6,056 nucleotides of DNA. Origin: Planctomycetota bacterium (GTDB lineage: Bacteria; Planctomycetota; Phycisphaerae; Sedimentisphaerales; Anaerohalosphaeraceae). The translations under genes and the position numbers were made by a program. Positions 1 to 6,056 of this stretch are shown one piece after another (the stretch's first letter is position 1; every line of letters starts with the position of its first letter). The stretch lies in the NCBI GenBank assembly GCA_021160785.1, contig JAGHBX010000253.1:1-6056 (forward strand), given 5' to 3'. The notes beneath the pieces were generated by a model that was given only the letters and a program-made list of their open reading frames with translations, was not told the DNA's origin and did no database searches.

Positions 1-2
1 CC

Positions 3-425
3 CCAAATAACGGCCGGGTTGGACGGGGGAATGTCCGGGGAGTCCCTCCTTGGCCGAAGCGAATATATGTCAAACCGATTGTAAAACTCTTAGCTCAATA
101 CAAAGTGAAAAAAGTCGTTCACGCGATGGCGCACATCACCGGCGGCGGACTCGTCGGCAATGTCCCGCGTGTGCTGCCGAAAAACTGCAACGCCGTCATA
201 CAGAAATCAAGCTGGCCGATACCGGGTGTGTTCGATTATCTCCGGGGCGCCGGACCCGTGGAAGAAGAAGAAATGTTCCGGGTCTTCAACATGGGCATCG
301 GGTACGTGCTGGTCGTGGCGAAGGATTTCGCCGAGTCGATAACAAAAAAGCTGACAAAATACGGCGAGGACGTTTACAGAATCGGGACCATCACGGCAGG
401 CAAAGGTAAAGTGGTTTTGAAATAG
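3..425 (+). CDS. purM: phosphoribosylformylglycinamidine cyclo-ligase (AIR synthase), C-terminal part, apparently frameshifted
   Basis: PurM closes the imidazole ring of FGAM with ATP to give aminoimidazole ribotide in cytoplasmic purine synthesis. Only the C-terminal domain lies in the window. The frame reads RIYVKPIVKLL, then AHITGGG (glycine-rich PurM motif), NVPRVLP, SSWPIPGVFDYL, EEEMFRVFNMGIG and a terminal IGTITAGKGKVVL, in the order known for the family. It ends at the TAG at 423-425. The frame is open to the left edge, so the true start lies outside the window; the GTG at 105 is internal to the conserved domain and is not a credible start. Before about codon 54-56 this frame does not resemble PurM (it reads RGVPPWPK), whereas frame 1 up to position 51 reads GESLL, which fits the family text just before PxRIYVKP. 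One missing base at 52-53 would explain this. Identity of the C-terminal part is very secure; whether the gene is intact is not. Confidence 0.9.
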   Translation, partial: PNNGRVGRGNVRGVPPWPKRIYVKPIVKLLAQYKVKKVVHAMAHITGGGLVGNVPRVLPKNCNAVIQKSSWPIPGVFDYLRGAGPVEEEEMFRVFNMGIGYVLVVAKDFAESITKKLTKYGEDVYRIGTITAGKGKVVLK

Positions 426-449
426 AGTTTTGGTGTCTTTGGCGCCCAT

Positions 450-478
450 CCACCTCACTACATTCGGTGGCTGCCACC
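450..478. repeat. hairpin repeat unit with three alternating arms (CCACC/GGTGG/CCACC)
   Basis: The + strand carries CCACC at 450-454, GGTGG at 466-470 and CCACC at 474-478. The middle arm can pair with either flank, giving two mutually exclusive hairpins with loops of 11 and 3 bases. Read on the - strand, the larger hairpin has arms CCACC and GGTGG around the loop GAATGTAGTGA, which resembles the loop of the unit at 517-538. No T-run follows, so it is not a standard intrinsic terminator. I infer a dispersed intergenic repeat rather than a regulatory element of the neighbouring genes. Confidence 0.5.
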
Positions 479-488
479 CGTCATTGGA

Positions 489-503
489 ATCGCCTTCGGC
501 GAT
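489..503. repeat. perfect 6-bp hairpin between two repeat units
   Basis: ATCGCC and GGCGAT flank a TTC triloop (GAA on the - strand), giving a perfect inverted repeat. It lies midway between the hairpins at 450-478 and 517-538, so it is probably part of the same composite intergenic element. It has no following T-run. Confidence 0.5.
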
Positions 504-514
504 GTTGTTTTAGT

Positions 515-542
515 AGATTCCTCGACTTCGCTCGGAATGACA
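515..542 (-). repeat. dispersed intergenic repeat of the VIPSEVEES type
   Basis: On the - strand this reads GTCATTCC, then GAGCGAAGTCGA, then GGAATCTA. The arms ATTCC and GGAAT (517-521 and 534-538 on +) pair around a 12-base loop. In conceptual translation this strand gives VIPSEVEES, a string I recall from many spurious predicted proteins in diverse bacterial genomes, where it marks short non-coding interspersed repeats. The repeat assignment therefore rests partly on recall; only one copy of this exact unit is visible here, with a related unit at 450-470. Confidence 0.55.
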
Positions 543-628
543 GGTCGGGTGTGGTTGACACCGATAGCATTGGGTACTTTTTCTTTTCGTAACACGGTCC
601 AACACGAATTGATTGGAGGTGCAGGGTA

Positions 629-2092
629 ATGGGTTTGTATTTGGGCAGGAGAGAGTTTCTTGGGGCAATCGGAGTGACGGTTGTTGGTGGTTTGCCGGGG
701 TCCGGAGTTTTTGCCGCCGCGAACAGGCCTAATCTTGTTTTTGTGTTTCCGGATCAGATGCGGGGGCAGGCTCTTGGGTTTTTGAATGAGGATCCGGTGA
801 TCACGCCTAATCTTGACGCCTTTGCCGGAGAGAGTCTGGTGCTTCCGCAGGCGGTGAGCAATTATCCGGTGTGCAGTCCGTATCGTGCGATGCTGATGAC
901 GGGTAAATGGCCGCACGCCAACAATGTGCTGAGCAACTGCACAAGCAATACCGAGCCCTTTGGGTGCGAACTGCAAAAGGACGACCGCTGCTGGTCGGAT
1001 GTGCTCAAAGACAAAGGTTACAGCTTAGGTTATATCGGCAAATGGCATCTCGAAGCGCCGCGGGCGCCCTATATCGACTGTGCAAACAACCGCGGCAAGA
1101 CCAAATGGAATGAGTGGTGCCCGCCGGATCGCAGGCATGGTTTTGACTTCTGGTATTCCTACAACACCTACGACTATCATCTTCGGCCTTTGTACTGGAG
1201 CAATGATGCCGGCAGAGACGATTTTCACTATGTCGATCAGTGGGGGCCGGAGCATGAAGCCGACCTTGCGATCAAGTACATCAAAAACGAAGGGGCAAAG
1301 TATCGCCGGGGCGGCAGACCGTTTGCGCTGGTCGTGTCGATGAATCCTCCGCATACGCCGTACAGCATGGTGCCGAAGAAATATGTCGATATGTACGCCG
1401 GCAAGACGTCGGATGACCTGTGCAATCGCGGCAATATCGGCGCCGCCGATACGAAGTGGGGCGCCTATTACAGGAAGAATGTCAAAAATTATTTCGCGAT
1501 GGTGACCGGGGTCGACGATCAGTTCGGGCGGATATTGGAGGCGCTCAAACAGAACGCTCTCAATAAGGACACGATCGTTGTGTTTACGTCGGATCACGGC
1601 AACTGCTTAGGCTGTAACGGCCAGATGACCAAGAATGTGCATTACGAAGAAGCGATGCGCGTGCCGTTTATGATTCGTTTTCCCGGCAGGATCGCAGCGC
1701 GAAGCGACGACCTGCTTTTGTCGACACCGGACATATATCCGACGCTGCTTGATTTGATGGGGCTGGAGTCCGACATTCCACAGGATATGCAGGGGATAAG
1801 TCGCGCAAAGCTGTTTTTGACGGGCAAGGGCGTCCGGCCGGACAGCCAGTTGTATATATGGGTTCCGCCGGGCAAGCCGCATTTGGGCAGACGCGGTGTT
1901 CGTACGCATCGGTACACGTTTATGATCACCAAGGCCGAGGGAAAAGGGCCTGTTCGCCTGCTGCATGACAATGTCAAAGACCCGTACCAATTGAAAAACG
2001 TCGCCGTCGAGCAACCCAAAGTCGCCGCGCAGTTGGAAAAGAAACTCAAAAAACTTCTGCGGGACCACAACGATCCGTGGTTGAATTCGTAG
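629..2092 (+). CDS. Tat-exported type I sulfatase (formylglycine-dependent, C-type)
   Basis: A 487-residue arylsulfatase-fold enzyme that hydrolyses sulfate esters, probably on a polysaccharide outside the cytoplasm. The N-terminus has the twin-arginine motif GRREFLG (residues 6-12), a hydrophobic stretch to about 28 and a likely cleavage near FAAAN. Family landmarks follow in order: NLVFVFPDQ with metal ligand D42; CSPYR at 82-86, the CxPxR signature in which C82 is converted to formylglycine; GYIGKWHLE with K138 and H140; NPPHTPY with H242; SDHGN at 321-325 for the metal; and K335 in QMTKNVHYEEAMRVPF. Length is ordinary for the family and every expected catalytic position is present. GGAGGT at 615-620, eight bases before the ATG, supports this start. 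A maturase (FGE or anSME) is needed but is not in the window. The gene is 31 bases upstream of the GH127 gene, so co-transcription is likely. I cannot assign a sulfatase subfamily or the sulfated sugar from sequence alone. Confidence 0.93.
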   Translation: MGLYLGRREFLGAIGVTVVGGLPGSGVFAAANRPNLVFVFPDQMRGQALGFLNEDPVITPNLDAFAGESLVLPQAVSNYPVCSPYRAMLMTGKWPHANNVLSNCTSNTEPFGCELQKDDRCWSDVLKDKGYSLGYIGKWHLEAPRAPYIDCANNRGKTKWNEWCPPDRRHGFDFWYSYNTYDYHLRPLYWSNDAGRDDFHYVDQWGPEHEADLAIKYIKNEGAKYRRGGRPFALVVSMNPPHTPYSMVPKKYVDMYAGKTSDDLCNRGNIGAADTKWGAYYRKNVKNYFAMVTGVDDQFGRILEALKQNALNKDTIVVFTSDHGNCLGCNGQMTKNVHYEEAMRVPFMIRFPGRIAARSDDLLLSTPDIYPTLLDLMGLESDIPQDMQGISRAKLFLTGKGVRPDSQLYIWVPPGKPHLGRRGVRTHRYTFMITKAEGKGPVRLLHDNVKDPYQLKNVAVEQPKVAAQLEKKLKKLLRDHNDPWLNS

Positions 2093-2123
2093 GCAATATA
2101 ATCATTGATAAGGAGCGAACGCG

Positions 2124-4538
2124 ATGAAAAAGTTCGGGCGCGGTATTATTTTGGCGGTTTTGGGGGTCATTTCTGTGGGGCATGCGGCGCGGGATTATCC
2201 GATTCGGCCGGTGCCTTTTACGGCTGTGGATGTTGACGATGTGTTCTGGTCGCCGAGACTGGAGACGAATCGAAAGGTTACGATTCCGTATGCGTTCGGC
2301 AAATGCGAGGAGACCGGACGTATTGCCAATTTCGCCAGGGCGGGCAGGCTCGAAGAAGGCGGCTTTGAGGGAACATTCTTCAACGATTCCGATGTCGCAA
2401 AAGTCGTCGAAGGCGCCGCTTACGCGCTGGCCGTCCGTCGGGATCCCAAACTCGAAGAATATGTCGACGGCGTCGTCGCCAAGATCATCGCCGCGCAGGA
2501 AGACGACGGCTATCTCTACACCGCCCGAACGCTGCAGGACGACAAGTATAAACCGCCGGGCGGCAAAGAACGCTGGTCGAATATCTCCGGCGGACACGAA
2601 CTGTATTGTGTGGGCCACATGTACGAGGCGTCGGTAGCTTGGTACCGGGCGACGGGGAAGCACAACCTGCTCGATGCGATGATAAAGAATGCGGATTTGA
2701 TATGCAGCGTGTTCGGTCCGGGCAAAAGGACCGATCCGCCCGGCCATCAGGAAATCGAGATTGGATTAGTCAGACTGTATCGCATCACGGGTGATGAAAA
2801 ATATCTCAGGCAGGCGAAGTTTTTTCTCGATCAGCGGGGGCGCGAGGGTAATCGCGGTTTGAACGGCAAGCGTGGTTTGTACGGCAAGTACAGCCAGGAT
2901 CATATCCCGGTTGTGGAGCAGAGCGAGGCGGTGGGACATGCCGTAAGAGCCGGCTACATGTATTCGGGGATGGCCGACATCGCCGCCTTGACGGGCGACC
3001 AGGCTTACCTTGATGCAATACAGCGAATATGGCATGACGTGGTCGGCGGCAAGATATATATCACGGGCAGTATCGGACAGAGCCGCCATCTCGGCGAGGC
3101 GTTCGACGAGGCATACAAACTGCCCAACCGCACCGCCTACGCCGAGACCTGCGGGGCCGTTGCAAATGCGCTCTGGAACTACCGGATGTTTTTGCTGTTC
3201 GGCGAGAGCAAGTATATCGACGTGCTGGAACGCATCATATATAACGGCTTTCTGTCGGGTGTTGGGCTTAGCGGCGACAGGTTCTTCTATCCGAATCCAT
3301 TGTCCTCGACGAGCGGGGCGAGCAGGGCGGCGTGGTTTGGCTGTGCGTGCTGCCCGAGTAATGTCTGCCGGTTTGTGCCTTCGATACCGGGATACGCCTA
3401 TGCATATCGCGACGATGACGTTTATGTCAATCTCTTCATCGCCGGCAGAGCGAGCGTCAAATTAGAGGACAAGACCGTTAATCTCACACAGGAGACTCGT
3501 TATCCGTGGGATGGCTCTGTCAAGATGACGATTGACAGCGACAAACAGGCGGAATTCGCCCTTTGCATCCGAATCCCCGGCTGGGCTCGAAATGAGGTCG
3601 TGGCAGGCGATCTGTACAGTTTCGTCGGCAAGATCGATCAAAAGCCCGCTATCAAAGTCAACGGCAAGGCTGTCTCATTGAAAATGGATAGAGGATACGC
3701 GCGAATCAGGCGGCGGTGGAACAAGGGTGATGTTGTCCGACTCGATCTGCCCATGCCCGTTCGTCGTGTGATCGCGCATGAAAAGGTGGAAGCCGACAAG
3801 GACAGGGTTGCCCTTCAGCGCGGACCGATTGTGTATTGCCTGGAATGGCCCGACAACGCCGGCGGCAATGTGATGGGTTTGATGATCCCGGACGATGTTG
3901 CGCTTGCCGGCGAGTTTCGCAAGGGGCTCCTCGGCGGCGTCGCCGTTGTGAAGGGCAAGGCGTTTACCGTTGCACGGCAGAAGGGCAAAGCCGAATCGGT
4001 TAAGACGGCGTGTGAGTTTACGGCGATTCCCTATTATGCCTGGGCCCATCGGGGCGCCGGGGAGATGACGGTCTGGGCGGCGCGTCGTGAAAACGCCGTC
4101 AGCCCGATGGCTGCGCCGACAATCGCTTTCAAGAGCAAGGCGACGGCTTCATACGGAGGAACACTCAAGGCGTTGAGCGACCAGCTCGAACCGAAAAGCT
4201 CGATCGACCACGACAATCGCTACTGGCATGTCTGTCCTCACAAGGGAACGAAGGAGTGGGTGCAGTACGATTTCGACAAAGTGTATGAGGTGTCGAAGGT
4301 GAAGGTTTACTGGTTCGACGATACCGGGATGGGCGCCTGTCGGCAGCCGGAGTCGTGGCGGCTGCTCTGGAAAGACGGAGATGACTGGAAACCGGTGAAG
4401 AATAAGGATGAGTACGGTACGGCGAAGGATACGTATAACACGGTGAGATTTGAGCCGGTTAAGACATCGGCGTTGAAGATTGAGATACAGTCGCAGGAGA
4501 AATTTGCGATGGGTATCCATGAGTGGATCGTTGAATAG
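2124..4538 (+). CDS. GH127-like beta-L-arabinofuranosidase (DUF1680) with C-terminal discoidin-like domain
   Basis: An 804-residue exported glycoside hydrolase. Residues 1-21 form a Sec signal peptide (MKKFGRG, hydrophobic core, cleavage near GHA). The (alpha/alpha)6-barrel catalytic domain follows, with FFNDSDVAKVVEGAAYAL, AAQEDDGYLYT, GGHELYCVGHM and AVGHAVRAGYMY. The residues known from the family member HypBA1 as acid/base, zinc ligands and cysteine nucleophile have clear counterparts: E325 in GEAFDEAY, E341 and C343 in AETC, and C409-C410 in CACCPSN. Beta-sandwich regions run from about 430 to 660. Residues about 665-804 look like an F5/8-type C (CBM32-like) domain, with EWVQYDF, VYWFDD, PESWRLLWKDG, YNTVRFEP and a terminal HEWIVE, which explains why it is longer than HypBA1 (658 residues). 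AAGGAG at 2110-2115 lies eight bases before the ATG. It probably removes beta-L-arabinofuranose residues, but GH127 relatives have other activities (for example on RG-II sugars) and related DUF1680 proteins form GH146, so the exact substrate is open. Confidence 0.9.
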   Translation: MKKFGRGIILAVLGVISVGHAARDYPIRPVPFTAVDVDDVFWSPRLETNRKVTIPYAFGKCEETGRIANFARAGRLEEGGFEGTFFNDSDVAKVVEGAAYALAVRRDPKLEEYVDGVVAKIIAAQEDDGYLYTARTLQDDKYKPPGGKERWSNISGGHELYCVGHMYEASVAWYRATGKHNLLDAMIKNADLICSVFGPGKRTDPPGHQEIEIGLVRLYRITGDEKYLRQAKFFLDQRGREGNRGLNGKRGLYGKYSQDHIPVVEQSEAVGHAVRAGYMYSGMADIAALTGDQAYLDAIQRIWHDVVGGKIYITGSIGQSRHLGEAFDEAYKLPNRTAYAETCGAVANALWNYRMFLLFGESKYIDVLERIIYNGFLSGVGLSGDRFFYPNPLSSTSGASRAAWFGCACCPSNVCRFVPSIPGYAYAYRDDDVYVNLFIAGRASVKLEDKTVNLTQETRYPWDGSVKMTIDSDKQAEFALCIRIPGWARNEVVAGDLYSFVGKIDQKPAIKVNGKAVSLKMDRGYARIRRRWNKGDVVRLDLPMPVRRVIAHEKVEADKDRVALQRGPIVYCLEWPDNAGGNVMGLMIPDDVALAGEFRKGLLGGVAVVKGKAFTVARQKGKAESVKTACEFTAIPYYAWAHRGAGEMTVWAARRENAVSPMAAPTIAFKSKATASYGGTLKALSDQLEPKSSIDHDNRYWHVCPHKGTKEWVQYDFDKVYEVSKVKVYWFDDTGMGACRQPESWRLLWKDGDDWKPVKNKDEYGTAKDTYNTVRFEPVKTSALKIEIQSQEKFAMGIHEWIVE

Positions 4539-4577
4539 GCGTGTGTCAAGTTGTGAAGTGTGGGGGGATACGGCCGC

Positions 4578-4606
4578 TTGCACTTTGGGGTTAGGGTGGT
4601 TATACT
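4578..4606 (+). promoter_or_regulatory. candidate sigma-70-like promoter for the oxidoreductase gene
   Basis: TTGCAC at 4578-4583 and TATACT at 4601-4606 are separated by 17 bases. The -10 box matches TATAAT at five of six positions, the -35 box matches TTGACA at only three. The -10 box lies 44 bases before the ATG at 4651, a sensible leader length. The weak -35 box makes this a candidate only, but it is the best promoter-like pair seen in the window's spacers and fits the 112-base gap that separates this gene from the pair upstream. Confidence 0.3.
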
Positions 4607-4639
4607 TGGATTGAAATTGGTTTTTTTGACTTATGTTTC

Positions 4640-4644
4640 GGAGG
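4640..4644 (+). promoter_or_regulatory. Shine-Dalgarno site that fixes the oxidoreductase start at 4651
   Basis: GGAGG lies six bases before the ATG at 4651. An in-frame ATG at 4633 would place this GGAGG inside the coding region, has only GGTTTTTTTGACTT before it, and would add six residues (MFRRNV) ahead of a Tat signal that otherwise begins MDRRRFLQAS. The site therefore favours 4651. Confidence 0.75.
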
Positions 4645-4650
4645 AATGTT

Positions 4651-6000
4651 ATGGATCGTCGCAGGTTTCTTCAAGCGAGCGCCGCGGGTGTGGCGCTTTC
4701 GGCGGTTGGGGTCAATCCGGTTGTTTTCGCGAAGAAAAGGCCTTTGCGTGTGGGGCTTATCGGCTGCGGCTGGTACGGTAAGGCTGCGCTTTTGCGTCTG
4801 ATACAGGTCGAGCCGGTCGAGGTTGTGGCGCTGTGTGATGTCGACAGTAAGATGTTGGCAGAAGCCGCTGAAATCGTGGCCGGCCGCCAGGTGTCCGGCA
4901 AGAAGCCTCGCACATACGGCGACTATCGGGAGATGCTCAAGAAGGAGCAGCTTGATATCGTGCAGGTCTCTACGCCGGATCACTGGCATGCCCTTGCGAT
5001 GATCGCCGCGGTCAAGGCGGGCGCCGACGTTTATGTCGAAAAGCCCATCAGCGTCGACGTCGTCGAGGCCCAGGCGATGGTCGCCGCCGCCCGAAAGTAT
5101 AAGAAGGTCGTGCAGGTGGACCTCCAGCGGCGAAGCACGCCGCACCTTGTCGAGGCCCGCGACCGGATCATCGGCGAGGGCAAACTCGGCAAGATCGCAC
5201 ACGTTGAGGTTTACTGCTACTATCACATGCGCGCCCGTGGAAATCCGCCGGCGATAACTCCTCCGGCACACTTCGATTATGACATGTGGACGGGTCCTGC
5301 TCCGATGAGGCCTTATACCTCGGTGGTCCACCCGCGACGTTGGCGGGCGTTTATGGAATACGGCAACGGCATCATCGGCGATATGTGCGTCCACATGTAC
5401 GACATGGTGCGGTGGATGCTCGACTTAGGTTGGCCCAGGAGCGTTGCCTCTACCGGGGGCATCCTGGTCGACAAGGACAGCATCGCCAATATCTCCGACA
5501 CGCAGACGGCGATTTTCGATCATGGCGACGTCAATGTCGTCTGGCAGCATCGCACGTGGGGCGCCGCACCCGATCCCAAGTATTCGTGGGGAGCTACCAT
5601 CTACGGCGACAAGGGCACACTGAAGGCAGGCGTGATGAGCTACGACTTCATCCCGCGCGGCGGGGGTGAGCCGATCCACAAAGACGTTACGTATGAATAC
5701 GAAAAATACCCCGAAGACAAGACCGAAAAGGACCTCGAACGCCATGTGGCGCCGGCGCTGCGCGCCCACTGGAAGAACTTCTTAGCCGCAAGGCAGACCC
5801 GCAGCCTGCCCGTATCGAATATCGAACAAGGCTATATCTCAAGCGCAAGCTGCATCCTGGCAAACGTCGCGATGCAGTTGGGCAGAACGCTGAGGTGGGA
5901 CCCCGAAAAGGGGCACGTCGTGGGCGATGAAGAGGCAAACCGCCTCCTTGCCCGGCCATACAGAAAGCCCTGGACGCATCCGGACCCCAAAAACGTCTGA
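4651..6000 (+). CDS. Tat-signal Gfo/Idh/MocA family oxidoreductase
   Basis: A 449-residue NAD(P)-dependent oxidoreductase of the glucose-fructose oxidoreductase/inositol dehydrogenase/MocA family. MDRRRFLQASAAG (residues 1-13) is a twin-arginine signal, followed by a hydrophobic stretch ending near VFA (25-27). The Rossmann domain starts with RVGLIGCGWYG (GxGxxG at 38-43). CDVD at 62-65 ends the second strand, where the acidic residue (D63) usually favours NAD over NADP. STPDHWHA (107-114) and VYVEKP with E130-K131-P132 are the family's substrate/cofactor motifs. The C-terminal alpha/beta domain contains GDMCVH at 243-248, whose D244 and H248 sit where the family has catalytic residues. The C-terminus, LGRTLRWDPE then YRKPW, is a form I recall as common in Tat-secreted planctomycete members. 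The longer start at 4633 is less likely. The substrate is unknown; context with a sulfatase and a GH127 enzyme suggests a sugar or sugar derivative. Some relatives act as glycosidases through NAD (GH109), so non-redox chemistry is possible but unsupported. Confidence 0.9.
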   Translation: MDRRRFLQASAAGVALSAVGVNPVVFAKKRPLRVGLIGCGWYGKAALLRLIQVEPVEVVALCDVDSKMLAEAAEIVAGRQVSGKKPRTYGDYREMLKKEQLDIVQVSTPDHWHALAMIAAVKAGADVYVEKPISVDVVEAQAMVAAARKYKKVVQVDLQRRSTPHLVEARDRIIGEGKLGKIAHVEVYCYYHMRARGNPPAITPPAHFDYDMWTGPAPMRPYTSVVHPRRWRAFMEYGNGIIGDMCVHMYDMVRWMLDLGWPRSVASTGGILVDKDSIANISDTQTAIFDHGDVNVVWQHRTWGAAPDPKYSWGATIYGDKGTLKAGVMSYDFIPRGGGEPIHKDVTYEYEKYPEDKTEKDLERHVAPALRAHWKNFLAARQTRSLPVSNIEQGYISSASCILANVAMQLGRTLRWDPEKGHVVGDEEANRLLARPYRKPWTHPDPKNV

Positions 6001-6004
6001 AACC

Positions 6005-6056
6005 ATGTCGAATCGCCAGGAGTTGGTCAAGGTACTTGAAAAGACCGGGTATGTCG
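6005..6056 (+). CDS. possible start of a downstream gene, truncated by the window edge
   Basis: An ATG four bases after the TGA at 5998-6000 opens a frame that reads MSNRQELVKVLEKTGYV and is still open at the edge. The close spacing suggests translational coupling with the oxidoreductase gene. No clear Shine-Dalgarno sequence precedes it, and seventeen residues are too few to recognise a family. It is listed as a plausible partial gene of unknown function. Confidence 0.4.
   Translation, partial: MSNRQELVKVLEKTGYV

Noticed and set aside
555..580. TTGACA at 555-560 with TACTTT at 575-580 as a sulfatase promoter
   Set aside because: The -35 box is perfect but the spacing is only 14 bases and no better -10 box lies at 16-18 bases; too weak to call.
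458..976. A 172-codon open frame on the - strand ending in VIPSEVEES-type sequence
   Set aside because: It overlaps the start of the sulfatase, has no family resemblance, and its N-terminal part is made of the hairpin repeats.
2097..2102. A perfect TATAAT just before the GH127 gene
   Set aside because: No -35-like box at the right distance (TTGAAT at 2081 is only 10 bases away) and no extended -10; it would also give a very short leader. Co-transcription from upstream is simpler.
2046..2747. A 233-codon open frame on the - strand opposite the GH127 gene
   Set aside because: No domain, no plausible ribosome binding context, and it spans the sulfatase-GH127 junction in antisense to two well-supported genes.
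4555..4585. AAGTG...CACTT inverted repeat after the GH127 gene as a terminator
   Set aside because: Five-base stem with a 20-base loop and no following T-run.
4600..5394. A 264-codon open frame on the - strand opposite the oxidoreductase gene
   Set aside because: It is low-complexity, His/Arg/Asp-rich, with no recognisable domain, and lies fully opposite a gene with strong family motifs.
4651..6000. Calling the oxidoreductase a GH109 alpha-N-acetylgalactosaminidase
   Set aside because: The fold family and length fit, but I could not find sequence motifs specific to GH109, so the broader family name is kept.
1..6056. CRISPR arrays, tRNA or rRNA genes, transposases, integrases
   Set aside because: No regularly spaced direct repeats, no RNA gene signatures and no mobile-element proteins were seen on either strand.

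Overview
The window looks like a piece of a Planctomycetota genome, probably of the Phycisphaerae type, although no marker in it fixes the taxon. The evidence is a GC-moderate sequence with long same-strand genes, a Tat-exported C-type sulfatase, a DUF1680/GH127 glycosidase with a carbohydrate-binding-type C-terminal domain, and a Tat-signal Gfo/Idh/MocA oxidoreductase. This combination is typical of the polysaccharide-degrading accessory gene sets in that phylum. All supported genes lie on the + strand.

Layout. Positions 1-425 hold the 3' end of purM, a purine-biosynthesis housekeeping gene. Its reading frame appears to be broken by one base near position 52. Positions 426-628 are an intergenic spacer with three closely spaced hairpins. 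Two of them, read on the - strand, share a loop core but have different, still complementary stems, so they look like members of a dispersed repeat family. Positions 629-2092 encode an exported sulfatase. After 31 bases comes an 804-residue GH127-like beta-L-arabinofuranosidase (2124-4538) with a discoidin-like C-terminal domain. A 112-base, strongly G/T-rich spacer with a candidate promoter follows. It leads into a Tat-signal Gfo/Idh/MocA oxidoreductase, best started at 4651 and ending at 6000. Four bases later, at 6005, another reading frame opens and runs off the window.

How the genes may work together. The sulfatase and the glycosidase are close enough to be co-transcribed, and both are exported. 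The simplest reading is removal of sulfate esters from a glycan, followed or accompanied by hydrolysis of beta-L-arabinofuranosyl (or related) linkages, with the C-terminal domain holding the enzyme on its substrate. The oxidoreductase may act on a released or attached sugar, but its substrate cannot be read from the sequence. PurM is unrelated to this set. No RNA gene, CRISPR array, transposase or integrase was seen.
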